NCBI RefSeq assembly: GCF_023159225.1
Contig: NC_063168.1
Location: 41,405,562-41,469,561 of the forward strand
Reading direction: 5' to 3'
Length of the DNA: 64,000 nt
Source of the DNA: Perognathus longimembris pacificus
Lineage: Eukaryota; Chordata; Mammalia; Rodentia; Heteromyidae
Positions within the stretch are counted from its first letter, which is position 1. Each line of letters opens with the position of its first letter. A program made the position numbers and the translations under genes. Of the stretch, positions 33,966 through 46,500 are shown in pieces. The notes beneath the pieces are model-generated. The model was not told the DNA's origin and did not search any database. It saw only the letters and a list, made by a program, of their open reading frames with translations.

Positions 33966-35804
33966 TTTGTCATGCATACACTTGGAATATTTGTTTCCAT
34001 ATTCCTCAGTCAGTGCATTTATTAAATGGATGGATTTTAGTGAACCGTTTTGGAATCCTTTTTGTTTCTTTTGCTATGTTTAAACATTTATTTCCTCAGT
34101 AGTGGTCCAGAGGATTATGTTAATACTTAATATATGGCAATGAAGCTTGGACTAGCCAAAAGACAATGGCAAAGATATGGTACATTTTTCACAGCAGTTG
34201 AGAAAAAATATCATTCCCCCTCCTGTGTAGTTTAAAAGAAAACTACATAAGTCAACCATTATAAATCTGTGTGTAAGTAGGCACACAACATTTTGTGAAT
34301 GTAATCTGTGGTCAGAATAGTATAAAGGAAGAGTGGGGGTGGTCTAATAGGAGCTATGTCTAGTGGTCATGGTGAACATCCAGCGGGCAGTATACTGTTG
34401 AATTTTCACTCTTGCTTCTTGCTTATGCAGCCCTTAAGACTAACCAGTATTGAATATTTAGGGCCTTCTTAGGTCTTTCCTATGTCTTGGGGTAGTCACC
34501 AAGCTCTTCCCATACAACTGGCCTTCTAAATTCCCAAGGATGTGTCAGAGCTTTGAAAAGACTTATTGAACAACTCAATCCACAAAGAATTCAGCGAAAT
34601 TTGACAAGTTTTATCAATGTTCTCATCTCATATGGAGGCAGATTTTTCTTTTTACACCCAAATTGCTGATATCCTATGATATTATTTCAGTCTTTAATTG
34701 CTTAGACAATAAGTAGAGTTTGCTCACCTTCTACCCACTGGGGAGCAAAGTAAGTTCAGTCATTATTTCTTGATGTTCATCTAGGATATATAGTAAATTT
34801 GACATGTAATTCCAAAATTAAGTATAATTGGATATGCATGGGTTTTACAGAGTAATTCTCATTAACTAATGTAGGGCCTCCATCCTGATTATTCTTAAAT
34901 CTCTTTCTTGTGCCCATTTGTCGCAATTGGCTTGTTTAAAGCTTAGAGTCTTTAAAACCATTTATTATGAGAACTAATTTGCACACATAATGACCCAGTA
35001 TTTAACTTATGGTTGCTTCATATGTTTCCTTTAAAGAGAATTCCCCATGTGTGAGAAACGCACTGATCCTAAGTAGTGGAATTCTGCAGGCATCAGCTGA
35101 GATTTAGTTATTCACTGTAAATGAATTTTTTCCTTAGTGAAATCTTCATTGTCCTCCGGAAAAACTCCATTAGTCTCTATTCAATGAGTCAGAAATAAAT
35201 TTTAGAAGTATTTTCATCAAAAGGATGTCCTGTGACGTTACCTATAAGATCATTTAGCGTCTTCTGAAATCTGGAAATAATGCTGTGAGGATAGAAAGGT
35301 GACAGACCTGACACTTCTTAAATTTTTTTTACTTGTTACCAAGGGTTTTATATTGTTATGGGGGCTGAGCTACAGGTGAAGTCACATTTTATCTCCACAG
35401 CAGTAAGTCTTTTCTATGGAATGCAAATGTAGCTAATTTTTTTCTAACAGATAACGTAGGGGGCACTTCAAACATATACTTAAGCTGGCACACTTAGTGG
35501 CTACTCAAACTTGGCCTCATAGTAGAAATTGTGAAAGGGGTCATTACTGATAGAACCATATATGTGTGTTCATAAATGAAAAAAAAAACACTTTCTATAT
35601 TGACTCCAGTGCCACAATTACCATAGATAAACATGCCATTTGGCAATACACTAAATACATCAATAAGCTTGGGGAAGAATGAATGTGGGTAGCTGTTTAT
35701 TTTGAAAGAAAATCCAGAAACCTTCTCTTTTTTCACATTTTGAAGCAAGATGAAATTTTATTCTTCTCTGTTATTATTTACTTCCCCCTAAGCCTCTTGG
35801 TGAT
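33966..35804. other. Unannotated, mostly unique sequence
   Basis: About 1.8 kb with no gene or repeat I can support. 34860-35300 is repeat-free and only moderately AT-rich, so it could hold noncoding conservation. Confidence 0.35.
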
Positions 35805-36140
35805 TTTTACTTTTTATTGTTATTATAAAGGTAATGTACAGAGGGGTTACAGTTTTGTAAGTCAGGAAATGTATACATTTCTTTTTGGACAATGTCACCC
35901 CTTCCCTCACTCTCTCCCACTGTTTCTCTCCCATCTCCACTCCCAAGTTGTATAGTTCATTTCCAACATAGTATCTAGTGAGTACCACTGCTGCATTTGT
36001 TCACACTTTGTCTCTCCATATCTGTGCCCCCTTCTCTTCCCAAAGATAGATAAATGAGCGAAAAGACAGAAAGAATAGAAGTGAAAAACAACAACAAAGA
36101 AAAAAAATTCTATTTCCACTAGCTACAGTTCATTGGAAAC
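35805..36140 (-). mobile_element. L1 3' UTR fragment, older subfamily
   Basis: AAAGGTAATGTACAGAGGGG, GTCAGGAAATGTATACATTT, GGACAATGTCACCCC, AAGTTGTATAGTTCATTTCC, GTGAGTACCACTGCTGCATT and an A-rich tract match the organisation at 13856 and 20318. Confidence 0.75.
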
Positions 36141-38850
36141 ATTCTTACACCTAAAATGAATGCTTGGTTTAGTTAACACATGATTTAGGGATATGTGATT
36201 CATGGGTCCAATTGCCTGTGCCTGATCATAAGTGGAACAATACTGAATTGGAATTTTTTACCTTGTATTGGAGCAATTTTCCAGATTCATGTATTCAGTT
36301 CACATTCTGAGGTTACACAAGCCTGAAATAAGGCTTCTGTAACTTCTTTCTCTAATACATCAATGTCAGTCAAGAATATGGCAGGAGACAACAGCAGAAC
36401 CAACTCTGAATTGTGAAAGGACATTAGGATTTTGTCCCATTAGAAGTAAGCCTGAGTTCACTATTCTTATTAAAAAACTTGGTTCTTCAGCCCATGTCAG
36501 GAGAGACAATTTTTAATGCAAGATGGTAGAGAGTGAATGCTGTAATTCACTAGCTCACCTGGATGTAAAATTTGCACATTATGTAGGCATTATTGATTTC
36601 TATGACATACAATGCAGAGAGTCTAGTGACAAGTCTGTCAAACTCACTCTATAGGCTTAGAACCTTTGGCTTAGTTTAAAATATTTTATCACTTAGACTC
36701 TAATTGTAGAAAAATGTGTTTAGTGAGTTTTCTTCCTGATGTATGTGCTTCATGTGTCACCCAAAATGGCTGAAAGGAACTGGCAGGATGCAATGATCAC
36801 AGTTTGTGTGTGCAGCGTCCTGATGCATGTGTGCAGTGCAAAAAGAGATGGAAGGAAATGAGAGGGAGGGCATTTTCTACTGGATGGTAAGAGCAAAACA
36901 AGGTTGGTTATTGGACAGAGTAATCCCAAGTTTCCTGAGAAGAAAGTACGAGGAAGAAATGGTAAATCCAAGTACTGGCAACTGCTGGAGGTGTGAGATA
37001 GCTCCTTATGAGCTTTCATATCAGAATAGACAGACCCTCGTGCATAATTCAGCAAAGATAACACTGAATGCGTAATACAAGATAAATACATATTGTATGT
37101 GTTATGTCCATACCAGCATAAGTCATTGAAAATAATGACTGTTTAAGCTAGACTAGCAGGTTAGTCCAAGTTTTAATCTGATATCTTGAAAATAGAGTTA
37201 ATTTCTTTCAACGTCTGTACTCAAATGATTAACCAGGTATCCTATAATATATGTAATATATAATATGAATTTGTATGAATTTGTTTTTACAGTGTCAGGT
37301 AAATGGTTGACGTTCTTATATTTCCAAATGTATTATATATATTAAAGTCAAATAAATTTGAGAAATAATGAAAGCCAGAGAAATAGGATAATGGGATAAT
37401 CTATACTAAAATTATTATCCTGTTCTTTTCAATTCATGAATTCTGGTTTATTATGTGTACTTGGAAGAGAAGAGGGTATGGATACTATAATAAATAGCAT
37501 TAGCCATTGTAACCAGTACTTTCTGAAAGAAATTTGATAAGAAGGCAGCATTTGTCATAAATTTTATTAGACGCAAGTGAGTCTCAAATTTTCTACTGGA
37601 TTTCTCAGGTATAAATTAGTTGAATATCTTATTAATCATTTGGTATCAGCACTGTCAATATATACACAAATATACCCATAGATATGTGCAGAAATATTTT
37701 ATGCTTTTATGAATGCATTTTCTATATGAAGATTTTTGTACATCTTTTGAAACTCTTCTGGATGGGTAGAATAGAATCTCCTAGGAATAACACATTCCAA
37801 GAGATTTTAGGAAGCATAGTCGCTAGATGCCTTTGACATATAAGCTGACTAATACAAATCCACTCATCCTCTGTCTGGTCCCTACACCCTGATAAACAGA
37901 GTAAATATTCTTCTACATTATCTCAGTGCTAGGTGCCTGAAACTTGGAATCTCACTTATCATTTAGAACTCACTGAGATTATTCAGTCTAATTCTAAATT
38001 GTTCTTTCTGTCTGGCCTTGCCTTTCCTGCAAAACTCTAATAAGGGTCCTGCCTACACTTCCCTTTCTTTTTTGTCTTCTTCTGCCTTCTGACTACCTCA
38101 ATATTTCCCACATGACCCCATACGGTGTGCTCTGTGAATATGAGAAACTATTTCCTTGAACCATTTCTCTCTTTTCTTTTATGGCCACTCATCTCATAAA
38201 TACACAAAGCAAGGTGAAAACAAGAATAGATCTTGAGGCTGTTGAGTCCAGTTTCTTCACTTCATACATCAAGAAGTAGGCTGAGATTTGCTTGAGGTAG
38301 GCCAGTGAAAATTTTTAGATATCCCTCTCTCATTCCAAAAGTAGCTTTATCAATTAAGGGTTGGTATGAGGGTTAAAACATTCCAATTCCTAGTCATACA
38401 ATTCCTGGTCATATACAACATACTAACCTTTCTAGTCACCTTCACTGCTTCTGAAACGGACCCATTTGAAAGATTAACACACCAGGAGAATATCTCTAGA
38501 ATGAAAAGCAATTATCATCTAGTTATGCCAGGAATAATTCCTATTAGATAATAATGCCTAGATATTTTTCCTTCATTGAATGTCACATCTGGAGAAATTA
38601 GACTTGATCAAGTCTTCTCTGATTATGCAGTTGATTACTTGTGATAATTAAACCAGCAGTTATCACTGGGGTGGTTGGAAGCTTGAGTGTCTTTTTTTTT
38701 TTTGGTGTAATTTGGCATTTTTCCATTCATATTATATTTCTGAGGCCTTATAGTTTAGATTCCTTCCATTATTATTTGTGTTGCTCTGCCAAGTTTTAAC
38801 TTCAAAATCAATATGTCAGACCAATGGGTTGATCACTTAAAAATATCAGT
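36141..38850. other. Unannotated AT-rich sequence
   Basis: About 2.7 kb with no supported gene. The overlapping frames at 36750-37091 lie on opposite strands and show no features. Confidence 0.4.
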
Positions 38851-38851
38851 C

Positions 38852-39060
38852 CTACCAGGCACTGGTGGCTCATACCCTGAAGGCTTAAATATGAAGATTG
38901 AAACTCACCTGTGAAAGAAAGTATGTAAGACTCTTATCTCAAATAATGTAACAAAAAAGCTGGAAGTGGATCTGTGGCTCAATGGTAGGTTGGTAGCCTT
39001 GAGCTTAGCACAGGGACAGCACCCGAGTCCTGAGTTCAAGCCTCAACATTGGCAAAAAAT
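38852..39060 (+). mobile_element. Composite 7SL/B1-headed SINE with Geo tail (old copy)
   Basis: A degraded head (GGCACTGGTGGCTCATACCC), the linker at ATCTCAAATAATGTAAC, then a Geo monomer (GCTGGAAGTGGATCTGTGGC, GGGACAGCACCCGAGTCC, GAGTTCAAGCCTCAACATTGG) and a short A-rich tail. Confidence 0.75.
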
Positions 39061-39458
39061 AATAGTCCTTATTTGATGTGCTGGAGGATCATATTGGCCT
39101 TTGGCCCTCTTTCTTCTTGATATTACTACTTCTTTTCCATTTACTACCTTGGAAAAATTATTGGGGATTCCTAGGATCAGTGTAGTTGAGATGTTGAAGA
39201 GACATTTGCTATTTCTTTGGAGTACAAAGCAAAGAATTGGACTCTTACCATAACGCTGGGAATAAGTATTAGTACTAGTAATAGATACTTATTTAAGGCG
39301 CATTTAATGTTGTACTGAAGGAAAAGCAACATTAAAATTCACTAATATTGATAGGAAATGATATTTTGTGGATCCCAGATTTATGCTTCTAATGATAGTA
39401 GGCTAGGAAATTTAAGCAGTGAGTCTCTTTAGGATAAATGAAAACAAAATAAACCAAC
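39061..39458. other. Unannotated sequence
   Basis: Nothing recognisable. Confidence 0.35.
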
Positions 39459-39459
39459 C

Positions 39460-39514
<55 letters not shown>

Positions 39515-39520
39515 AGAGAG
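39460..39520. repeat. (CA)n microsatellite with GA end
   Basis: About 25 perfect CA units followed by AGAGAGAGAG. Two Cys-Val repeat frames across it are artefacts. Confidence 0.95.
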
Positions 39521-40704
39521 AAAGGTAAGAAATACCCAAACTAAAATTCTGCAGTAGGTAAAAATATAAAGAGGTAACATCAAAAATTATAGTAACCATT
39601 TCTCTGAGGATATTTCCCATTTAGTAAAAAAAAGAAAGGAAAAGAATAAAGGCTACGAAACTGAGCTTTCACTTTGATGGTTTTATGGTCCTATGAAGAG
39701 GAAGTGTAAAGGACAGGGTCATCTTATATGTGGGGAGTCCATCTGTCACACTAAGCTTCTGAATGGCTATACTTTCAGGAGAAGTTCAGGTGGACATTAA
39801 CAGCCTCGTATGTGAGTTTGCTACAAATGTTCATTTGGGAAATGTTCTCATAAGGAGGAGACTCCCTAGATCAAGGATAGAAGTAAGCAACAAGTGTCTC
39901 AGAAAAAAATAGAGCTTTGTCTCAAGCCTGAATGTACTCAAATATTAAATTAACAGCATGCTTTCAGATGAAAAGCAAGAATGAGTCAATAACAGAGAAG
40001 CATTCATATGTTCCAATAAATGTTTAAAACAATAACTTACTATGTTTAAAGAAATAAGAGAAATGTTTTTAAATATCTGGAAGAAAAGTATAAAAAACAA
40101 AATACTAGGCATGAAAAATAACCAAATTGATGTTCTAGAAATAAGAACACAAAAATGAAATACAATTTAAGAGCTAGACAGATTTAATAAGAAAGCTTAT
40201 TAGTTGAAAGTTTATCAGAGTTTTAGAAGATAGGTCAGAAGGAATTACCTAGAACTTGGTTAGCCAAAGTACAGACTCATGGTGTTGTTAGCAGTCAACA
40301 TGAAAATCCCAATTGAAAATAAATTTATTTCACAAAAACATTGTGCAAATAAGAATTAATATGCTCATTGTACAGATGCTAAATGTAATACATGTTTACA
40401 TTATGACATGTCCTATTTGGACTGCCAAAAATATGTTATCTCATTTCATAATAATCTTATGCTTCAGGTATAGGTAGAATCTACATTTTGGTCAGTGAAG
40501 AAATTGAAGTTCATAATGCTGGCTTAATAACTTCAAGGAGTCAGTCTATAAAGGAGAGCTAGTAGTTAGTTTATCCTTAGCCATCTGGCTTGATGGGTTT
40601 TGCCCTATGTGTTGGATAAATAAAACAAACCCAGGAACTAATTGAATCTGGTATTTCAGTTCAAATCTTTTGGTATTCCACTAGTATGCTACTGTTGGCA
40701 TGTT
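39521..40704. other. Unannotated AT-rich sequence
   Basis: No gene or named repeat. Confidence 0.4.
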
Positions 40705-40705
40705 G

Positions 40706-40800
40706 GTTTTTGAGACAGGTTTCTTAATATACCTGATCTGGACTGGAACTCTTAATCCTTTTGTCCAATCTCCAGAATCTTGGAATTGTAGGTATAAGTT
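40706..40800 (-). mobile_element. B1-like SINE monomer
   Basis: TTTTTGAGACAGGTTTCTTA, ATCTGGACTGGAACTCTTAA and ATCTTGGAATTGTAGGTATA match an antisense B1 core. It is an old copy. Confidence 0.6.
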
Positions 40801-40924
40801 AATATAACTACAATTCACTGCTTACCTATAAGTTTATAATACGTTAACAAGAATTTAATTCAATTACAAAAATAAAATCTATTCATAAAATAATACTAAA
40901 AATGAGCAATTTTAAGTCTTTTAA

Positions 40925-41018
40925 GTACTTGGGTATCTGAGGTAGGAGGGTTATGTGTTAGTTCAAAGGCAGCCTTGGCTATATAGCAAGACCCTGTCTC
41001 AAAAACAAATAAGACAAA
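40925..41018 (+). mobile_element. B1-like SINE monomer
   Basis: GTACTTGGGTATCTGAGGTA, TTAGTTCAAAGGCAGCCTTG and TATAGCAAGACCCTGTCTC, then an A-rich tail: a typical B1 3' half in the sense orientation. Confidence 0.75.
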
Positions 41019-42805
41019 CGTCCCTATACACTTTCATGTACTTTCTTGAATATTCCACAGATTCTATTTTTGTTTAAAGTTTGAATGAGGAGATCCTGGT
41101 TAAATGTATTAGTGTTCTTATACTTGTCAATCTGATCAATTATCTTATAGATTATGTAGGGAAAGTTTACACAGTAATATCTATCTACCTATTGCAGCAA
41201 TATTACTTCTATAAGGACTACTACTACTAGTTGCAAAATAATTTGCAGGTGCTAATTTCAAATTAGTTTTAAAACAATTACATAGTCAACACTGGAGGAG
41301 CTAAGATGGCTCCTACTCCCATGTGTTGACACTCTCTGTATGTATGTAAACATGGGCTTTATAGAGAGTAAGGGGTTAAAAGAAGATGGGAGAAAATGGT
41401 GGAACTGGGCAAAGGAAGACATTTTCTGAAATAAGAAGCATGGGTAAAGAACGTTAGACTACAACAAGAAAGTAATGTAAGGACAAAGCAGAATCAAATT
41501 AAATATGTTTCAGTTGTGTGAAATGCCACAGAAGCACTTTTCTTGGTTATGATCACCAGCTTTCCTATTCATTAAGTGAGTTTTTATTTCTGACAGTGGA
41601 TGATGGTTCATTATCCTCAAATGGCAGGCATGGAATTGCATTTCATGTGTCCTGCACAGTGAGAAAGTTGTCAAGTCCAAAATTCTAGTTACTGTCTCCC
41701 AGCCAGCCATCAGGCCATTAAAAAATGGAAAAATAATACTTTCTGCTCTATTTGGCCTCTGTTTTGCTTATTCTGAAAGGAAAAATGTTTAGCTGATTAT
41801 AATCTGACTTGGCCTTTATTTAACATTTGTGGGGGAAACGACAATAGGTTGGTAGTAAGCACAATTGATTTGATAGTTTCTTTTTTGCATTATTTTTTCT
41901 CCAACTCATTAGTGACAGAGAGCCCTTAAGGCTAAAATAGTTGGGTAGAAATTCAAAATGGCAATGATTCATAAAATGTGTTTCCTGGGGGAAAAAAACC
42001 ATAAAGCACAGTGGTTTTGTGGATCTCTCATTTTGCTTTCATTTATGCCTACCTAGCAATCTATTCTTGCAGCATGTTTTTGAAGGCAAATGTTCACATA
42101 GACACTTAAGTATGGGAAAAAAGGAAAAGCAATGCTTTTCTCTGAATTATTCTGTACCTTAGTACTGAGGATAAGAGCATCAGGCCTCTCAAGTAGTCAC
42201 TTATCTATTCATGAGCATCTACTTCTGTGAGCATCTGTTGTATTTTAGGTTTTGTACTAGAGACTGGGATCACAGTAATAAATACAATAGAACTCATTGA
42301 ACTGGTCACATAAAGATGCAGAAAGATAGGAGAAGCTATGGTAAGCAAGTGATTGGGTTACAGTATGAAAATAAGAGTACAAGAGAGATACATGAGTGTT
42401 GGCAATTATGATCTAAGGAATAAGGAACTCACTCTGTAAATATGGAACTGAAAAATTTGGGAAGACCACACTGAGAGAGGAGTTTTCCTTGGTCACTTCA
42501 AGGACAACTCTGAAGGTATTTGTAAAATAAATAGGATGAAAGGAAAACATTTGAAGCACAAAGTCAAGAGCATGCCAAGGCACAAGAAAACTTTTGGAAT
42601 TTGAAGCCAAGAGCACAGATTAACAAGGTGAAACAAAGGAAGTTAGGAAAATAATAAACTCTGGTTTGGACAAGAAAAGGTAAACAAATGATTTTTTTTC
42701 TTTTGTTCAAAAGTATGGAAGAGACATTTTGAGTTAAAGTAGACATAGGATGCGTAAAAGCAGTCTTTATTTTCATGTACTTTCCTCAACACTATTATAT
42801 CCTTT
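41019..42805. other. Mostly unannotated; possible old L2/MIR-like patch near 42210
   Basis: 42210-42300 (GAGCATCTACTTCTGTGAGC, GAGACTGGGATCACAGTAAT) resembles a widespread ancient repeat end, with low certainty. A small inverted repeat lies at 41287-41331. No gene is supported. Confidence 0.3.
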
Positions 42806-42809
42806 TTTC

Positions 42810-43558
42810 TTAAATTTAGTCTAGTTTTGATTTGTGTTTTCTATGGCCAGAGATGTTGAACATTTATTCATGTCTCTCTTGCTATTCTTATTTTCTCTCT
42901 AGAGTAACCTCTTTTTAATTCTTTAGGCCACATACTATTGTGGTGGCTGTTTCTTTGAGGATTTGTTATTGTGGGGTTTAATGTTTGAGCTCTAGGTATA
43001 TTTTTGATATGAAGCCCTTGTTTCTTGTATACCTAGTGAAGATCTCCCAATATGTGGGCTTTCTATTTATCTTGCTAGCTATTATCTAATGTGATCCCAT
43101 TTATCCAACCTTTCTTTGATTTGTTCTGTTTCTGGATCTTTATTTAGGAAGTTTGCCCTATGCCAAAGAGCCCTAGTGTTTCCCCTATTCCTTCCTGTAA
43201 TATTTTCAGGTTATCTGCTCTTACCTTGAAGTCTTATCCATTTGGAGTTGATTCTGGTGCAGGATGATATATAATGATATAACTTCAGTTTTCTGCATGT
43301 GTATAGCCAATTCTTCCAGTACCATTTACTGAAGAGGCTGTCTTTCTTCCATCTGATTACTTTGGCTACCTTATCAAAGACTAGGTGGCAATAGGTCTTA
43401 ACTTTACTACTTGGGGAGAAAGGGCAGTTTGGGGGGAAGGAATGTGGAAGAAAATGAGGATGGGTAACACTGTTCAACAAGAAATTTACTCATTACCTTA
43501 CGTATGTAGCTGTAACCCCTTTGTACATCACCTTTACAATACAATACAATTTTTTAAA
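42810..43558 (+). mobile_element. L1 with 5' inversion (second twin-priming structure)
   Basis: 42810-43396 is antisense ORF2 C-terminal region (TTTTGATTTGTGTTTTCTATGG, then AGTGAAGATCTCCCAATATG, parallel to 49420-50020). At about 43397 the strand flips: 43397-43545 is sense 3' UTR (GTAGCTGTAACCCCTTTGTA, ACATCACCTTTACAATACA) ending in an A-rich run. So this is a plus-strand L1 whose 5' segment is inverted. No ORF is usable. Confidence 0.8.
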
Positions 43559-44750
43559 ATCTTACAGGTTCTCAAGGACTTTCCCTGATAATTCTACATG
43601 AACTTCTCTTTTCTGAACCCCTACTTGTCAGAACCATTCTTTTGACTGGTTTTAATACTACGACTTCTAAACAAGTTTCTCGGTTTACAGACCAAGAAGA
43701 AAGACCCAGAGAAAGGAGAGATAAACATTTGCAGATGAATTTTTAAATATTGTCTTGCATTTCTAGTTAACATCTTATCTGAGTCAAATTTGACTCTCTC
43801 TAAAGGAGACTGTAAGCCAGTTAAAAATCTTACTTCTGTTTTATTAATTTTTTTCCCTTCTGTAATCTGAATTAATTGTCCAGATAACTAGCTTTTCGGT
43901 ATAAACTTTCAGATTGATTGGTTGGGTCACTTGTTTGAAATGCATTTTTAACAAGGTGTTTGGGAGATCACAATATTATATCTATCAATATTTATCAATC
44001 TGTCTGTCAATTTATTTATTGAATGTTTATAATGAAACAAAAAAGAGATCACACCTAACTTTAGTATACCTCTGCCTTCCTTTGGACTTCCTTTTCTTTG
44101 TTCTGGTACTTCTATGAAACCATTGCTTGGGGCTGGGGAGGGGTTGGAGGAAAAAGGGAGTAATTACAATCATTAAGCATCCAGGAAATTACAGGAACCT
44201 CAGTTGCTTCTGCTGTGAGATTCAGAGATGACAAATATCACTTCATGACTATTCATTACCTGCCTATAGATGACTATAGATGTGCAATCTCTTGATTTCA
44301 CAAATACTGAATTATGCTAGATCATTTCTATGTCTTACACCATTTCTAAACTGCCCAGTGATACTTTCTGAGTCTGTCTTGTTACTCTCCCTGGTTGAAA
44401 CAGTTTTCTTTAAAAACCTTCAAGTCTACTGACTCTAGGTCTTCCCCACTAGATTTCTTATACACAAAACTCCTTCTACCCATCCCTTATTTCATCACAC
44501 TTATAGAAGTATCTCCACATTAGATAAGTAGAATAGTTTAGTTATTTTGTGTGCTAGGTGTTTGTTCTTTTAATAAGAGATTATCATAGCCAGAAAAATC
44601 TACAACGTACATTTAACAGTAATAATTCCTTTTAAATTTTAACTTCTATATAGTTACTATGTAACTGTATACTACATAACTTTACTGTTTGTTTCTCCTT
44701 CTAGCTCACTAATTTACCTCACTAATTAGGACTACTTGTATTCCAGCAGG
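43559..44750. other. Unannotated sequence
   Basis: About 1.2 kb without a supported gene or repeat. Confidence 0.4.
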
Positions 44751-44754
44751 TAAT

Positions 44755-45290
44755 TGTTACAGGGTTAGAAATGTTACAGAGCTCAAGGGAGGGCATTCCC
44801 CATCCCTCCAAGAATCCACCACTTAGAGACAGTCTCAAGCAAAAAGATGGATTTATTGGGGAAATGAAAAGCAAACTGACCGACCAGGGATGCAGCACAG
44901 ACTCTGGAGCTGAACTACGCCAGTGAAAAGCAGACTGATGGGCCAGGGACACAGAACAGACTCAGGAGCTTCCCCTTTGACCCTGAGCAGTCCTCTAGTT
45001 GTATAAAGGTAAAATTGTAGCACAGATGTAGGAGCTTGACACAGGGTTAGAGCATGCAATAAGTTCACAGATGTAGGAGGTTGATGCAGGGGGCAGAGCA
45101 CACAACAAAGCAAGCCTGTCACAGATGTAGCAGGATGACACAGGGGGTAGAGCAAATAATGAGTTAAGCAAACCATTTACAGAAGCAGAATTTTGGGGTC
45201 AGGTTGACCTAATAATCAAGATGGAGTCAGCTCTATCTCCCCCAACATTTCCTACGATGTTTCCCTAATCAAGATGGAGTCAGCTCTACA
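44755..45290 (-). mobile_element. Probable solo LTR of an endogenous retroviral element
   Basis: On the minus strand the segment begins with TGT, carries a TATA-like TTTATACAAC near 45006, then AATAAA near 44850, and ends near ...TAACA at 44755. This U3-TATA-polyA order with TG...CA-like ends suggests an LTR. An exact 23-bp duplication (45213-45235 and 45266-45288) blurs the U3 end, and I found no target duplication. No internal retroviral sequence is present. Confidence 0.5.
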
Positions 45291-46190
45291 ATAGTAATAG
45301 ACCTGGAACACACAATGTTTTCACTTGGTGAGCATGAATATTTTGTGTTTTCTCAAACAGGAATATACGGTGCTTTCTTGTTTAAAAAATTACGTTTGAA
45401 TAATCTGCAAACATAAGTGGATATTACAAATAAATATTAAAAAGTTATCTCCAAGAGCAGACTTCATTAAACAGTGTCCCCCCCCTTTTTTTTCTTTCTT
45501 TTTTTTTTTATTAACAGGACTCATTTTAAATTGACAGACCTAGAACTCTTATATTGCCATTAGCTAAGAGTATTCTTTCTCTCAGGAACAGACCCAAATT
45601 AAACAAGATCACAGAAGAATGCATAAAACCAGAACATCTATTTACTGGTTTACATTGAGAAAAAAAAATAGTTGTGATGTGGGTTAGAATACTAATGCCA
45701 TTTTCCTGTTCCAGAAATCTATATCACAACTCCTAACTTGGAGGCTAAATCATTGTGCAAAGATTGCTTGGTGAGCATGGGATCAGAGGAGAACAAGATT
45801 GAGACCTTCTGAGACCACTAAGTATTTTAGTGTGCCTCCCATCTTCCCTCAAGTTATTCAAAACACAAACAACAAAAACTGTGAAAGAGTGTCTAATAAA
45901 GATTTTATTTTTCCCATGGCAAATACTGCAAAACTTGCACTAAAGTATTACATATCACATTCTCTGGAAACTAATATTATTTGCAAGTTACTTTGTTGGT
46001 ATACTAAATATAAGCTTCATTCATAGGGCTCAAAACTGAAGTGATTTTTTGTATTTGGAACTTTGCCAGGAGGCAGCCATTTTAAAGGAAGTCATCACTT
46101 TTGATCCTGTCTAGGTTGATGCTGCTAATGTTTTCAAAGTGACTCTATAGATTGTTATTCCCTTTCTGACTGACACATTCTTTCTTTAAA
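45291..46190. other. Unannotated sequence
   Basis: No gene is seen. A C-run then T-rich tract lies at 45478-45511. Confidence 0.4.
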
Positions 46191-46194
46191 AAAA

Positions 46195-46470
46195 TTACTT
46201 TATTATTATTTTCGAGGTGCTGTATAGAGGGATTACACTTACATGAGCCAATTAATGAGTCAATTGCCTTCCCTCCCTCCTGTCTTCACTCATGAGTTGC
46301 ATAGTAGTTCACTTTCATCAAAGTCTAGTGAGTGCCACTGCAACACTTTGTATCCTTTTCCTTGAATTCTGTACTCTCCTCCCTCCCAAAGATATACACA
46401 TGAATACACAGTATGTAAAGTAGAATAAAAGTCTTTTGTTTCCATATCTTAGGAGTTCATTTCAGATATA
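46195..46470 (-). mobile_element. L1 3' UTR fragment, older subfamily
   Basis: TTTCGAGGTGCTGTATAGAG, GATTACACTTACATGAGCC, CCTTCCCTCCCTCCTG, AGTGAGTGCCACTGCAAC and AAGATATACACATGAAT parallel 20318-20725. It is diverged. Confidence 0.65.
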
Positions 46471-46500
46471 TATGTACATATATATATATATATATATAAT
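46466..46500. repeat. (TA)n simple repeat
   Basis: A TATATA run follows ATATGTACATATA, next to the older L1 3' UTR. Confidence 0.85.
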
